Shown here: positions 8,631 through 17,449 of the stretch, in pieces
Numbering within the stretch: the first letter of the stretch is position 1
Layout: the number at the start of each line of letters is the position of its first letter
Source: Thermoplasmatales archaeon
GTDB lineage: Archaea > Thermoplasmatota > Thermoplasmata > Thermoplasmatales > Thermoplasmataceae
DNA length: 64,000 nt
Direction of reading: 5' to 3'
Assembly: GCA_014874365.1 (NCBI GenBank)
Contig: JACWAH010000024.1
Location: 1-64,000, forward strand
Program-made: the position numbers and the translations under genes
Notes under the pieces: generated by a model
Told to the model about the DNA's origin: nothing
What the model saw: only the letters and a program-made list of their open reading frames with translations
Databases searched by the model: none

Positions 8631-9336
8631 AACCAAGAGAATGATGGTTTCCAGTGCAATCATCCTGCCCAGGAAGGAATATTTCTGGGGGGTAACGCCG
8701 AAGGAAGGGAGGCATAACAAGGAAGCTTCAATTTCCCTTCTCACGGTTCTCAGGGATTACCTGAAAATCGGGGACAAGGAAAGAGAAATTACCAGGGTAC
8801 TGCACAACGGAAGAGTTCTTGTCGATGGTAAAATCGTCAAAGACAGGCGGTTTTCCGTGGGATTCATGGATGTCATAACTGTAAAGGATACAGGCGAATC
8901 TTACAGGATAATATACGATGACAAGGGAAGACTCATCCTGGTTAAGGAGTCAGCCGAGAATTCTGACAAGAAGCCGGTGAAGGTGACCGGAAAGCACACA
9001 GCAGGCAAGGGAAAACTGCAGTTGGTATTTCACGATGGCCAGAACCTGATCTCCGACAGGAAAGACGTGCAGACCGGAGACGTTATCCTGCTTAAACTTC
9101 CCGAGAAGGAAGTAATAGATCTTTTCAAGCTGCAGCAGGGATCGAAAGTTTTCCTGACGGGCGGCAGACATGTTGGAAATACCGCAACCATAAAGGGTAT
9201 AGAAGTCAAGGAATCTTCTGCGCGAAATCTTGTCACACTGGAGGAAGGCTACGCCACAGTGGTGGACTATGCGTTTCCAATCGGTAACCAGAGAAGCACA
9301 TTTCACATGCCATCAGCTGAAGAGGCGAGTAAATGA
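8620..9336 (+). CDS. rps4e: 30S ribosomal protein S4e (eS4)
   Basis: 238 residues, the archaeal norm. It has an S4-like RNA-binding domain (VLRDYLKIGDKERE...ILHNGRVLVDG region, here LHNGRVLVDGKIVKDRR), a central S4e domain and a C-terminal KOW stretch (TGGRHVGNTATIKGIE). Archaea and eukaryotes only. The ATG 8620 follows GGAGAGAACA; in-frame ATGs a few codons later are possible. Overlaps L5 by four bases. Confidence 0.96.
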   Translation: MINRTKRMMVSSAIILPRKEYFWGVTPKEGRHNKEASISLLTVLRDYLKIGDKEREITRVLHNGRVLVDGKIVKDRRFSVGFMDVITVKDTGESYRIIYDDKGRLILVKESAENSDKKPVKVTGKHTAGKGKLQLVFHDGQNLISDRKDVQTGDVILLKLPEKEVIDLFKLQQGSKVFLTGGRHVGNTATIKGIEVKESSARNLVTLEEGYATVVDYAFPIGNQRSTFHMPSAEEASK

Positions 9337-9869
9337 ACGACATGAGAGAAGTGACAATAGACAAGGTCGTTCTGAACATTGGCGTCGGGCAGGCAGGGGA
9401 AAGACTCACCAAAGCTACGAAAGTGCTTGAACTGCTAACCAAACACAAGCCGGCCCTGACACAGTCCAAGAGAACCATAAGGGACTTTAACATAAGAACC
9501 GGGCTTACAATTGGCGCCAAGGTTACGCTGAGAAGGGGCGAGGCCGACGAGTTCCTGACAAGGGCGTTTTACGCGAAAGGAAACAAAATTCCGTATTATT
9601 CATTTGACCGGCAGGGAAACGCATATTTCGGAATACCGGATTACACTGATTTCAAAGGCATGAAATATGACCCTGAAATAGGTATATTTGGAATGGATGT
9701 GGCTATAGTACTGAAGAGGAAAGGAGGATTCAGGGTATCCAGAAGAAATCTTGAAAAGAGACCTGTTCCAGCGGGAATAAGAGTCACCCGCGATGAAGCG
9801 GAAAAATTCCTGGTAAAGAAATTCAAGATCGAAATTATAGGTGATCAATTTGGTAAGAGTGAAGCTTGA
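9333..9869 (+). CDS. rpl5: 50S ribosomal protein L5 (uL5)
   Basis: 178 residues, typical for archaea. It shows [37 protein letters not shown] and [17 protein letters not shown]. It binds 5S rRNA and forms an intersubunit bridge. The final 20 bases overlap the small S14 gene, whose SD lies inside L5. Confidence 0.97.
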   Translation: MNDMREVTIDKVVLNIGVGQAGERLTKATKVLELLTKHKPALTQSKRTIRDFNIRTGLTIGAKVTLRRGEADEFLTRAFYAKGNKIPYYSFDRQGNAYFGIPDYTDFKGMKYDPEIGIFGMDVAIVLKRKGGFRVSRRNLEKRPVPAGIRVTRDEAEKFLVKKFKIEIIGDQFGKSEA

Positions 9870-10011
9870 ACCGACAAGGAAATTTGGCAGAAAAGAAGGA
9901 TGCAGAAGATGCGGCCGCAAGAGAGGAATGGTAAGACGGTACAGTCTAAGGCTCTGCAGGCAGTGTTTCAGGGACACAGCCCCGGAACTGGGCTTCAGGA
10001 AATATAGTTGA
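9850..10011 (+). CDS. rps14: 30S ribosomal protein S14, zinc form (uS14)
   Basis: A 53-residue protein between L5 and S8. It reads ...[19 protein letters not shown] and then ...[10 protein letters not shown], giving two CxxC pairs that bind one zinc, and ends GFRKYS as S14 proteins do. The chosen start is TTG 9850 because AGGTGATC (9839-9846) lies five bases ahead; GTG 9841 is in frame but has no SD, and GTG 9859 is also possible. It overlaps the end of L5 by 20 bases. Confidence 0.93.
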   Translation: MVRVKLEPTRKFGRKEGCRRCGRKRGMVRRYSLRLCRQCFRDTAPELGFRKYS

Positions 10012-10020
10012 GGTGAAAAC

Positions 10021-10410
10021 ATGAGGCATGATCTTTTAAATGATGTGATAAACCAGTTAAAGAATGCATCCAAGGTTGGCTTTAAGTCCATTGAAATCAG
10101 GCCAGCCAGCCGACTGGTAGGAAGGGTGCTCAAGGTAATGCAGGCTTACAGCTACATCGACAGCTTCGAAGTAGTGAGTGGGCAGGAGAGTCCATTTTTC
10201 AAGGTGTTGCTCAATACCACCATTAACAATTGTGGAGTGATAAAGCCAAGATTCCCGGTAAAAATGGTCGACATGGAAAAATATGAATCAAGGTATTTGC
10301 CCGCACAGGATTTTGGAATATTGATACTTTCGACTACAAGAGGAGTCATGAGCCACCTCGAGGCAAGGAAATCTGGCGTAGGGGGACGTCTTCTCGCGTT
10401 TGTTTACTAG
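10021..10410 (+). CDS. rps8: 30S ribosomal protein S8 (uS8)
   Basis: 129 residues, normal for archaea. It begins with DLLNDVINQLKNASKVG and ends in GILILSTTRGVMSHLEARKSGVGG, the 16S helix-21 binding region. The ATG at 10021 follows GAGGTGAAAAC. Nine bases separate it from the S14 stop. Confidence 0.97.
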   Translation: MRHDLLNDVINQLKNASKVGFKSIEIRPASRLVGRVLKVMQAYSYIDSFEVVSGQESPFFKVLLNTTINNCGVIKPRFPVKMVDMEKYESRYLPAQDFGILILSTTRGVMSHLEARKSGVGGRLLAFVY

Positions 10411-10420
10411 GGTGAAGGAA

Positions 10421-10954
10421 ATGACAGAATATACTGAAGCTTACAGAATTGAGGTCCCCAAGGGAATCACAGTCACACTTGAAGACTACAAGTGCACGGT
10501 GAAGGGCAAACTGGGAGAAATCTCAAGAGTATTCAGGAGCAATGCCGTCAAGGTTGAACATCAGAAGAATGAAATTATTCTATCCGTTTCAAAGCAGAAC
10601 AAGAGCAGCAAAGCTGTAGCCGGCACATGGGCTTCTCTGGTTAGGGGGATGATCCATGGGGTTACGGAAGGATACCAGTATGAGATGAAAATCGATTACA
10701 CACATTTCCCGATGAGGGTATCAGTCAAGGGCAATCACGTTTTGATCGAGAATTTCCTTGGAGAACGCGCAGCCAGGGAGGCGGAGATCCTGGGCTCCTG
10801 CCAGGTTGCAGTCAAGGGGGACAGGGTAATGATTGACGGTATTGACAGGGAGCAGATTGGGAACACTGCGTCCAATATCGAAAGGGCAACCAAGATTAAG
10901 GGGTTCGACCTCAGGGTATTCCAGGACGGAATTTACATAATAGGGGGCAACTGA
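10421..10954 (+). CDS. rpl6: 50S ribosomal protein L6 (uL6)
   Basis: 177 residues from the ATG at 10421, preceded by GGGTGAAGGA; an earlier in-frame TTG at 10400 lies inside S8. Two tandem L6 folds are seen, with VPKGITVTLEDYKCTVKGK at the start and KIKGFDLRVFQDGIYI at the end. It supports the factor-binding region of the large subunit. Confidence 0.96.
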   Translation: MTEYTEAYRIEVPKGITVTLEDYKCTVKGKLGEISRVFRSNAVKVEHQKNEIILSVSKQNKSSKAVAGTWASLVRGMIHGVTEGYQYEMKIDYTHFPMRVSVKGNHVLIENFLGERAAREAEILGSCQVAVKGDRVMIDGIDREQIGNTASNIERATKIKGFDLRVFQDGIYIIGGN

Positions 10955-10955
10955 A

Positions 10956-11372
10956 ATGACTTCAATTCATAAACCTAAACTGGGCAGGAACGAAAAAAGG
11001 TTGCTTAAGAAGAAACTGGCCCTGGCGAGAGCAAGGCCACTGTTCAGGAGACAGGAGTGGTTCAGGTACGTAAAACTTGGTGATTCCTGGAGAAAACCAA
11101 GGGGCAAACATTCGAAACAGAGGGAACAGCAGGCGAGAAGAGGGCCAATAGTCGATGCAGGTTTCAGGGGACCAGTTGCGGTAAGGGGACTGCACCCATC
11201 AGGGTTCAAGGAAAAACTGGTATTCAATCTCAACGATCTTTCAAATCTTGACAGCGGAAGAGAAGCTGCAAGGATTTCATCAAAAGTCGGAGCAAGGAAA
11301 AAGGAACTGATCGAGGAGAAAGCTGAGGAACTCGGGATAAGGGTCCTGAATCCAGCAGGTGAGAAGGAATGA
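10956..11372 (+). CDS. rpl32e: 50S ribosomal protein L32e (eL32)
   Basis: 138 residues. The family block FRRQEWFRYVKLGDSWRKP (about residues 28-46) and RGLHPSGFKE are clear, followed by a conserved C-terminal domain. Found in archaea and eukaryotes only. Its ATG lies one base after the L6 stop, and it overlaps L19e by four bases. Confidence 0.96.
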   Translation: MTSIHKPKLGRNEKRLLKKKLALARARPLFRRQEWFRYVKLGDSWRKPRGKHSKQREQQARRGPIVDAGFRGPVAVRGLHPSGFKEKLVFNLNDLSNLDSGREAARISSKVGARKKELIEEKAEELGIRVLNPAGEKE

Positions 11373-11830
11373 GGATAGATACAGCAAAGAGGATCTCTGC
11401 CGATATCATGAAAGTGGGAGAGACCAGGGTATGGATGGATCAGAACAGCGTTTCCGAGATAATGGACGCTGCCACACGTTCGGATATCAAGGTCCTCATG
11501 AGAAGGCACGTCATTCAGGAGATTCCCAAGAAGGGAAATTCCGGTTACAGGTTCAGGAAAAAACTGAAGCAGATATCAAAGGGAAGAAGACGCGGACCTG
11601 GATCGGTAAGAGGTACCAGAAATGCAAGGTCAAATTCAAAGCAGGCATGGGTAAAAACCATCCGGGCATTGAGAAACGAGCTGGTTACCCTGAAGGATCA
11701 GGAAAAGATCGATAAAGTCACCTACAGGAAATATTACAGGATTACGAAGGGAGGTTCAATTCGGTCAAGGGCCCAGTTGAATACGCAGATTAAGGCAGCA
11801 GGCTTGCTGAAGAAAGGGCGGAAACGATGA
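11369..11830 (+). CDS. rpl19e: 50S ribosomal protein L19e (eL19)
   Basis: 153 residues, typical for archaeal L19e. It has RISADIMKVGETRVWMD, the glycine/basic GRRRGPGSVRGTRNAR block (about residues 73-88), and a long C-terminal helix. It forms intersubunit bridges. A second open frame in the same DNA (11359-11715) is a shadow. Overlaps L18 by four bases. Confidence 0.96.
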   Translation: MRIDTAKRISADIMKVGETRVWMDQNSVSEIMDAATRSDIKVLMRRHVIQEIPKKGNSGYRFRKKLKQISKGRRRGPGSVRGTRNARSNSKQAWVKTIRALRNELVTLKDQEKIDKVTYRKYYRITKGGSIRSRAQLNTQIKAAGLLKKGRKR

Positions 11831-12324
11831 CTACAAGACAGATATTCAGGAGAAAAAAGGAAGGCAAAACAGATTACAGGAGCAGACTCGCCCTATTGAA
11901 ATCGGGAAAGGACAGGCTCGTAATTCGCATAACAGGCAAGAACGTGATTGGGCAGGTAGTCAGGTACGGGGAAACCGGAGATCAGGTTATCTTTACTGTT
12001 ACTGACAAGACTCTTGGAAAAAAGGGTCTGCAAATAAAGGGGAATTCATCCGTGGTGTGCTATCTCGTTGGATTGGAAATTGCCAGGCTGGCAAAGGAAA
12101 AAGGGATAGAGGAAATGGTCCTGGATACGGGCAGGAGAAGGATAGTCAAGGGAGGAAGAATCGCTGCAGCCCTGAAAGGGGTAACAGACGGTGCAATTCT
12201 GGTCCCTCATGATCCGGCAATTTTCCCTGACCAGAAAAGGATCCTTGGCGGACACCTGAAGAACGGTGGATTAACAGAAGTTAAACTGAAGGATTATATC
12301 AAGAAGATCGGGGTGAAGAACTGA
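11827..12324 (+). CDS. rpl18: 50S ribosomal protein L18 (uL18)
   Basis: 165 residues. It begins RRKKEGKTDYRSRLALLKSG, the 5S rRNA-binding N-terminus, and has GRRRIVKGGRIAAALKG near residue 100. It forms the 5S particle with L5. The stop overlaps the S5 ATG by one base. Confidence 0.96.
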   Translation: MTTRQIFRRKKEGKTDYRSRLALLKSGKDRLVIRITGKNVIGQVVRYGETGDQVIFTVTDKTLGKKGLQIKGNSSVVCYLVGLEIARLAKEKGIEEMVLDTGRRRIVKGGRIAAALKGVTDGAILVPHDPAIFPDQKRILGGHLKNGGLTEVKLKDYIKKIGVKN

Positions 12325-12992
12325 TGGCAGACGTAGAGTGGATCCCAAAGACGCAGCTTGGAAAGAAAGTGGCGGCAGGAGAGATAAAGTCCATGTCTGA
12401 TGCCATACGAAGCAAGTTGCCCCTTAAGGAATTTGAGATAGTTGACATGCTTCTTCCAACTCTGAAAGACGAAGTGCTTTACATCGAAAGAGCACAGAGA
12501 ATGACCGACTCAGGAAGAAGAATGAGTTATTCGATCACCGCCGTAATCGGCAATGGAGACGGATTCGTCGGCGTTGGAAAGGGCAAGGCGAAAGAGGCTG
12601 CGCCTGCGATCAGGAAAGCCGTCAACAACGCAAAGTTGAACGTAATTGAGATAAAGAGAGGATGCGGTTCCTGGGAATGCGGCTGTGGAAGGGCGCATAC
12701 GCTCCCATTTACGGTAAACGGTTCCAGCGGATCGGTAAGAGTTAAACTGAAACCTTCCCCCAGGGGAGTAGGAAGGGCAGTAGGGGATATTGCAAAAATT
12801 ATACTTGAAATGGCCGGGATAGACGACGCCTGGGGATCTGCAAAAGGCCACACGAAGACAACAGTGAACTATGCGCTTGCAACCTTCAACGCGTTAAAGC
12901 AGACATCCGAGATGAAGCTGAACTCTGCCATAAAGTTGAGTACACCCATATACGTAGGAGGCGTTTTGAATGCTGGCAGCGATCAGAATTAG
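12324..12992 (+). CDS. rps5: 30S ribosomal protein S5 (uS5)
   Basis: 222 residues, the archaeal long form. The double-stranded RNA-binding fold shows VIGNGDGFVGVGKGKAKEA (about residues 74-92), followed by GCGSWECGCGRAHTLPF with three cysteines, seen in archaeal and eukaryotic S5. It guards decoding fidelity. Overlaps L30 by 23 bases. Confidence 0.97.
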   Translation: MADVEWIPKTQLGKKVAAGEIKSMSDAIRSKLPLKEFEIVDMLLPTLKDEVLYIERAQRMTDSGRRMSYSITAVIGNGDGFVGVGKGKAKEAAPAIRKAVNNAKLNVIEIKRGCGSWECGCGRAHTLPFTVNGSSGSVRVKLKPSPRGVGRAVGDIAKIILEMAGIDDAWGSAKGHTKTTVNYALATFNALKQTSEMKLNSAIKLSTPIYVGGVLNAGSDQN

Positions 12993-13467
12993 AGGAACAA
13001 CTGGAGTAAGGCCTACGCCTGCCAAGACAACTGAATTGCTCAACCTCAACAAGGTAAACCACATGGTTCTCCTCTCAGAAGGAAAGGAAACCGAGGGAAT
13101 GCTCAGGGCTGCGAAGGACTACATAACATGGGGAGAGATCGACAAGGAAACTCTCTCTCTTGCGCTGCAATACCGTGCGCTACTGAAAGGCAGAAAGAAA
13201 CTTGAAGAGAGTATGCTTAAGGATGCCGCAGGTACTACAAGCTTCGACAAGCTGGCTGAAAAGCTCATATCCGGTAAGATAAAGTACAAAGAGATCAAGG
13301 ACATCGTTCCCGTAATAAGACTGCACCCGCCAAGAGGAGGACTGGAATACATAAGGCAGGCCTTCGGCCACGGCGGTTCGCTTGGATACAGGGGAAAAGA
13401 GATTAACACGCTCATAAAGAAGATGCTAAAACCAGGAGAGGATCTTAATGGTAAGAAACAGGACTAA
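12970..13467 (+). CDS. rpl30: 50S ribosomal protein L30 (uL30)
   Basis: 165 residues, the archaeal/eukaryotic L7-like length. The N-terminal AAIRIRGTTGVRPTPAKTTELL and the C-terminal LHPPRGGLEYIRQAFGHGG (each conserved) are seen. The ATG 12970 lies inside S5 after a GTAGGAGGCG SD. Overlaps L15 by 20 bases. Confidence 0.96.
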   Translation: MLAAIRIRGTTGVRPTPAKTTELLNLNKVNHMVLLSEGKETEGMLRAAKDYITWGEIDKETLSLALQYRALLKGRKKLEESMLKDAAGTTSFDKLAEKLISGKIKYKEIKDIVPVIRLHPPRGGLEYIRQAFGHGGSLGYRGKEINTLIKKMLKPGEDLNGKKQD

Positions 13468-13873
13468 GAAGTACAGGGGGACTCATTACGGAAGAGGAAT
13501 GAAAGCCGGCCGAGGCAAAGGCAAGCGTGGAGGAAGCGGCAACGCCGGTCTTAACAAGCACAAGAAGATCTGGCGGATAAAGTATGAGCCTGACCATTAC
13601 GGTGGCCGAGGTTTCCACAGCCATCATTTCAGCAGGATAAGGGAGGCAATATCGCTTGGCCAGCTGGAAAGCAACCTCAATGACCTGAAGGAACGGGGAT
13701 TCGTTAACGACGTTAAGGGAGTTACCGAGATAGACCTCAAAACCGCAGGCTATGGAAAACTTCTGGGTTCCGGAACGTTCTCATTGAAAGCCAGGATAGT
13801 GGTGCCAAAAGCTACTGAAAAGGCTTTAAGTAAAATTTCTGCTATCGGTTCTACGGTAGAGCTAGATGAATGA
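13448..13873 (+). CDS. rpl15: 50S ribosomal protein L15 (uL15)
   Basis: 141 residues. It starts MVRNRTKKYRGTHYGRG and has the glycine/arginine-rich AGRGKGKRGGSGNAG stretch that threads into rRNA, and the C-terminal YGKLLGSGTFS. It is assembled late. GGAGAGGATCTT precedes the ATG. Overlaps SecY by eight bases, a common pairing. Confidence 0.96.
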   Translation: MVRNRTKKYRGTHYGRGMKAGRGKGKRGGSGNAGLNKHKKIWRIKYEPDHYGGRGFHSHHFSRIREAISLGQLESNLNDLKERGFVNDVKGVTEIDLKTAGYGKLLGSGTFSLKARIVVPKATEKALSKISAIGSTVELDE

Positions 13874-15644
13874 GGTAAACAGGAACCGCAGGGTCGCAGT
13901 CCCTGTTCTATTCTTCTATATTCTCATAATACTGGGGTTCTGGTACTTTGGGCATATTTCTGCCATATCGCTTGCAATAGCCACAGCAATACTTGCACCG
14001 GTATTCGGGCTTGTTTACCTGGTGGCGAGCTACACCGGGCCGAAACAGAGTAAACTCTATGGTCTTGAATATGTTACTTCCAAGCTTCCTGCGGTAAAGA
14101 AGGCGAAAGGACATGTTTCGTTCCGGAACAAGATGATCTGGACCGGACTGGTCGTCATCTTATATTTCCTTCTCACCAATGTTTACGTTTATGGCTTGAA
14201 CGTTCAGAATTCGATCGACGTTTTCGCGTCATTCAGGGCAATATTCGCCGGCGCACAGGGGTCTATAATGGACCTCGGGATTGGGCCAATCGTCACTGCC
14301 AGCATTGTCATGCAACTCTTTGCAGGGGCAAAGATCTTCAACATTGATCTGAAGAATTCCGAGGACAAGGCAGTTTATCAGGGAGTGCAGAAGCTTCTGA
14401 TAATCGTGATGATCTTTGTGGAAGCAATTCCACAGACATTCGGGTACCTCGTGCCGGATTCCAGCTTTGTTGCCACACTGAACGTTATTGCACCAGGATA
14501 TGGAATGTTCCTCGCACAGCTGTCCATTATCCTCCAATTGTTCGTTGGTTCCTACCTCGTTTTCCTTTTTGATGAGCTTGTATCAAAATATGGAATTGGG
14601 TCTGGAGTTTCTCTTTTCATAGCAGCGGGCGTGTCCCAGCAGTTGTTTACAGGCACATTTAACTGGCTGCCAGGATCACCATCGTTGCCTCTAAGCGTAA
14701 ATAATCCACCGGCAGGTGCGATCCCAAAAGTCATCTACCTGATAATGACACAGACTTCCCAATATCTTTACAGCAGCGGTATAGTTTCAATCCTTTTCGG
14801 CCAGAATGCCATAATACCACTGTTAGGTACAGTTTTGATATTCTTCCTGGTAGCGTACTTCCAGAGTAGCAAGCTGGAGCTGCCGATCGCACACGAACGG
14901 GTCAGAGGCGCCAGGGGGCGTTATCCAATTCAACTATTCTATGCCTCAAATATACCGGTGATCCTTGCCACCGCATTGCTTGCCAACGTTTCAATGTGGA
15001 CACTGATATTCTGGAGTAGTCCGGTACTGAGCTCGGTGCCGATCTTGGGGCACAATCCGCTTTTAGGATCTTATCCTACTGCCAACTTACTTGCACAGTA
15101 TACCAATAGTAGTGGCGTAAGCCTTATTTCCAAGACAACTCCTACCGGAGGTCTTGCATTTTACCTCTACTCACCGAACGGGCTGGCTAACTGGCTATTT
15201 CCCATACTTAGCCCTTCCGGATATGGCAATGTGCTGTTCTGGCACACCTCCCTGGAGGAAGCTATCCACATTGTGGCGTACGTTGGATTCATGGTGGTTG
15301 CCAGTGCGATTTTCGCCAAGTTCTGGATAGAGACGACTAACATGGGTTCTGCCTCAGTTGCTAAACAGATACAATCCAGCGGTATGCAGATTCCCGGGTT
15401 CAGGAGAGATCCAAAAGTCATGGAAAAAGTGCTGGACAGGTACATTCCCGCTGTTACCATATTCAGTGGCGTTGCAGTGGGTATACTTGCGGCCGGAGCG
15501 AATCTGATAGGAACTGTAGGGCAGACTAGCGGAACCGGTCTGCTGCTTGCCGTAGGCATAGTGATCCAGTTCTATGAGGCCATGGGGAGGGAACAGCTTA
15601 TGGAAATGCATCCGGTTATCAGGCAGTTCTTTGCAGGTGCTTAA
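13866..15644 (+). CDS. secY: Protein translocase subunit SecY
   Basis: 592 residues, a ten-helix channel protein at the cytoplasmic membrane. GIGSGVSLFI (near residue 240), ELPIAHERVRGARGRYPIQ and EQLMEMHPVIRQF at the C-terminus are SecY landmarks. It is about 100-150 residues longer than the usual 430-490; the extra length is mainly in a hydrophilic, Ser/Asn/Gly-rich outer loop at about residues 380-460, which faces the acidic outside. It lies between L15 and adenylate kinase, the conserved archaeal position. Confidence 0.96.
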   Translation: MNEVNRNRRVAVPVLFFYILIILGFWYFGHISAISLAIATAILAPVFGLVYLVASYTGPKQSKLYGLEYVTSKLPAVKKAKGHVSFRNKMIWTGLVVILYFLLTNVYVYGLNVQNSIDVFASFRAIFAGAQGSIMDLGIGPIVTASIVMQLFAGAKIFNIDLKNSEDKAVYQGVQKLLIIVMIFVEAIPQTFGYLVPDSSFVATLNVIAPGYGMFLAQLSIILQLFVGSYLVFLFDELVSKYGIGSGVSLFIAAGVSQQLFTGTFNWLPGSPSLPLSVNNPPAGAIPKVIYLIMTQTSQYLYSSGIVSILFGQNAIIPLLGTVLIFFLVAYFQSSKLELPIAHERVRGARGRYPIQLFYASNIPVILATALLANVSMWTLIFWSSPVLSSVPILGHNPLLGSYPTANLLAQYTNSSGVSLISKTTPTGGLAFYLYSPNGLANWLFPILSPSGYGNVLFWHTSLEEAIHIVAYVGFMVVASAIFAKFWIETTNMGSASVAKQIQSSGMQIPGFRRDPKVMEKVLDRYIPAVTIFSGVAVGILAAGANLIGTVGQTSGTGLLLAVGIVIQFYEAMGREQLMEMHPVIRQFFAGA

Positions 15645-16199
15645 ATGAGAGTAGTAATTTCCGGCGTAGCCGGTGTAGGAAAGTCTACTGTGCTTGATCT
15701 TGTTTCGAGAAAAACACACTATGACGTGATAAATTATGGTACGCTGATGTTCGAGATGGCGCATGAGATCGGCTTGGTCACCGACAGGGACGAGCTTAGA
15801 AAACTAAATGTCGATACGCAGATCAACCTGCAGAAAAAGGCGTCCCAGGCAATTGGAAAGATGGATAACGTGATTATCGACACTCACCTGGCAATTAAGA
15901 GCCCAATGGGATACCTGCCTGGTCTGCCAGAATGGGTCCTGAGGGAACTTAAAGTATCCGTTTACTTCCTTATTGAAGCAAAACCCTCGCTAATACTTGA
16001 AAGAAGGAACAAGGATAAATTGAGGAAGAGGGATGATGATACCATAGCTTTGATAACTGAACACCAGGATACCAACAGGCAGTTCGCGGTTGCTTATTCT
16101 ATTTATACTGGAGCAACGATCAACTATGTAATCAATCCGGACGGAAAGCCGGAAGTAGCTGCAGAAAATATAGCAAAAGTGTTGATGAACAATGAGTGA
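15645..16199 (+). CDS. adkA: Archaeal-type adenylate kinase
   Basis: 184 residues. It has a P-loop GVAGVGKST (residues 7-15) and the overall pattern of the archaeal AdkA family, which differs from bacterial Adk. It interconverts ATP + AMP and 2 ADP. The ATG directly abuts the SecY stop. Overlaps the next gene by eight bases. Its linkage to secY is widespread. Confidence 0.94.
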   Translation: MRVVISGVAGVGKSTVLDLVSRKTHYDVINYGTLMFEMAHEIGLVTDRDELRKLNVDTQINLQKKASQAIGKMDNVIIDTHLAIKSPMGYLPGLPEWVLRELKVSVYFLIEAKPSLILERRNKDKLRKRDDDTIALITEHQDTNRQFAVAYSIYTGATINYVINPDGKPEVAAENIAKVLMNNE

Positions 16200-16887
16200 A
16201 TCACAGAGAAGGAACCCACCTCCGCCCATAAGCGAGGCGCAAAAGAAGATGATGAAGTTCCAGATGGTCTATCTTTTGATAACTTTCCTTATGCTCATCT
16301 TCATCTCTACCCCGTCAATACGACTCGGTATCGGAAATGCAGCCAATACCGTATTTGCTCCGCTAATCGGATTTAACGGTGCTTATCCACTGCTGACAAT
16401 TGTGTCCTCAGGTATATTGATTGGGCTTATAACGTCAGTACCGAGGTATTTCTTCACAGACTGGATTAAGATGGGAGAGATACAGCACAGGAGCAGGGCT
16501 TTTGGAAAAGCTATCAGGGCAGCATACAGGAATAACGAAAGGGATAAGATCAACAGGCTCAGCAAGATGAGGACAGAAGTCATGATGGAGAGCCAGTCTG
16601 TTACAATGAACACCATGAAACCGCTGATGATCCTGACAATATTCACTCTCCTTATATTCATCTGGCTGGACGTTTTCATATATTCTCTTCCCTACGCACT
16701 CATAACCGTGCCCTGGTACGTCGGCGTGAATGTTGCTTCAGGAGAAGCATGGATCATTCCGGACTGGATTGCCATCTACATGTTTGCCTCTCTGACGGTG
16801 GGATATTTTGCAACCATGATAATCAAGTATATCGACTTCAAGTACCGGATTGAAAAGCTTGAACATTCCGAAATGGGAATGAACTGA
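16192..16887 (+). CDS. EMC3/TMCO1-like membrane insertase (DUF106)
   Basis: 231 residues with three membrane segments (about residues 25-45, 65-88 and 145-168, plus a hydrophobic stretch near 185-210) and a charged coiled-coil-like region between the first two and the third (HRSRAFGKAIRAAYRN). This is the architecture of archaeal DUF106 proteins, distant relatives of YidC and EMC3 that help insert membrane proteins. Placement after secY-adkA is typical and supports the role. Confidence 0.85.
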   Translation: MSESQRRNPPPPISEAQKKMMKFQMVYLLITFLMLIFISTPSIRLGIGNAANTVFAPLIGFNGAYPLLTIVSSGILIGLITSVPRYFFTDWIKMGEIQHRSRAFGKAIRAAYRNNERDKINRLSKMRTEVMMESQSVTMNTMKPLMILTIFTLLIFIWLDVFIYSLPYALITVPWYVGVNVASGEAWIIPDWIAIYMFASLTVGYFATMIIKYIDFKYRIEKLEHSEMGMN

Positions 16888-16888
16888 T

Positions 16889-17449
16889 TTGTCAAGGATA
16901 ACAATCAGCGGCACAATTGGCAGCGGGAAGTCAAGCACCGGCAAGGCCCTTGCTGCAAAACTTGGCTATGAATTCCTGTCTGGCGGACAGATTTTCCGGA
17001 AACAGGCTCGCGATCTCGGAATGACTCTTGAAGCGTTTGAAAAAAAGGCAGAACTGGATCCGGTTTTTGACAGAAAACAGAATGACGTTCTGGTTGAATA
17101 CCTGAAGAAAAACGATGACACAGTCATGGAGTCGAGGCTCAGTGCCTTCCTTGCAATCCAGTCCGGAATAGATTGCTTCAGGGTCTTTCTTGACGCGGAC
17201 GAGGATACAAGGATCACCCGATTTTCAGGTAGAGAACACATTGGCCTGGAAGAAAGCAGGTCCATGATACGGGAACGGGAGAAATCCGACTCTGAGAGGT
17301 TCATGGATTTCTTCGGGGTGGATCACAGAGACCCCCAACTATATAACGTGATAATAGATACAACTCGTCTTAGCGTGAAGGAGGCTGCAGAACAGATTTA
17401 TGAAAGATTCCGGGCCTGGAAGCCCAATGAACGGATTTCTGGTAATTGA
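16889..17449 (+). CDS. cmk: Cytidylate kinase (archaeal type)
   Basis: 186 residues from TTG 16889, two bases after the upstream stop. P-loop GTIGSGKSS at residues 7-15, then LSGGQIFRKQARDLGM and the C-terminal YNVIIDTTRLS pattern of archaeal CMP kinases. It phosphorylates CMP/dCMP. In many euryarchaea L34e precedes and L14e follows this gene; both are absent here. Its end overlaps cbf5 by 23 bases. Confidence 0.93.
   Translation: MSRITISGTIGSGKSSTGKALAAKLGYEFLSGGQIFRKQARDLGMTLEAFEKKAELDPVFDRKQNDVLVEYLKKNDDTVMESRLSAFLAIQSGIDCFRVFLDADEDTRITRFSGREHIGLEESRSMIREREKSDSERFMDFFGVDHRDPQLYNVIIDTTRLSVKEAAEQIYERFRAWKPNERISGN

Noticed and set aside
11359-11715. 118-codon frame overlapping L32e end and L19e
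   Set aside because: Alternative frame of L19e; basic only because the DNA is purine-rich.
13908-14114. Antisense frames inside SecY and the ribosomal genes
   Set aside because: Many long antisense frames exist here because of codon bias; none has a promoter or a family match.
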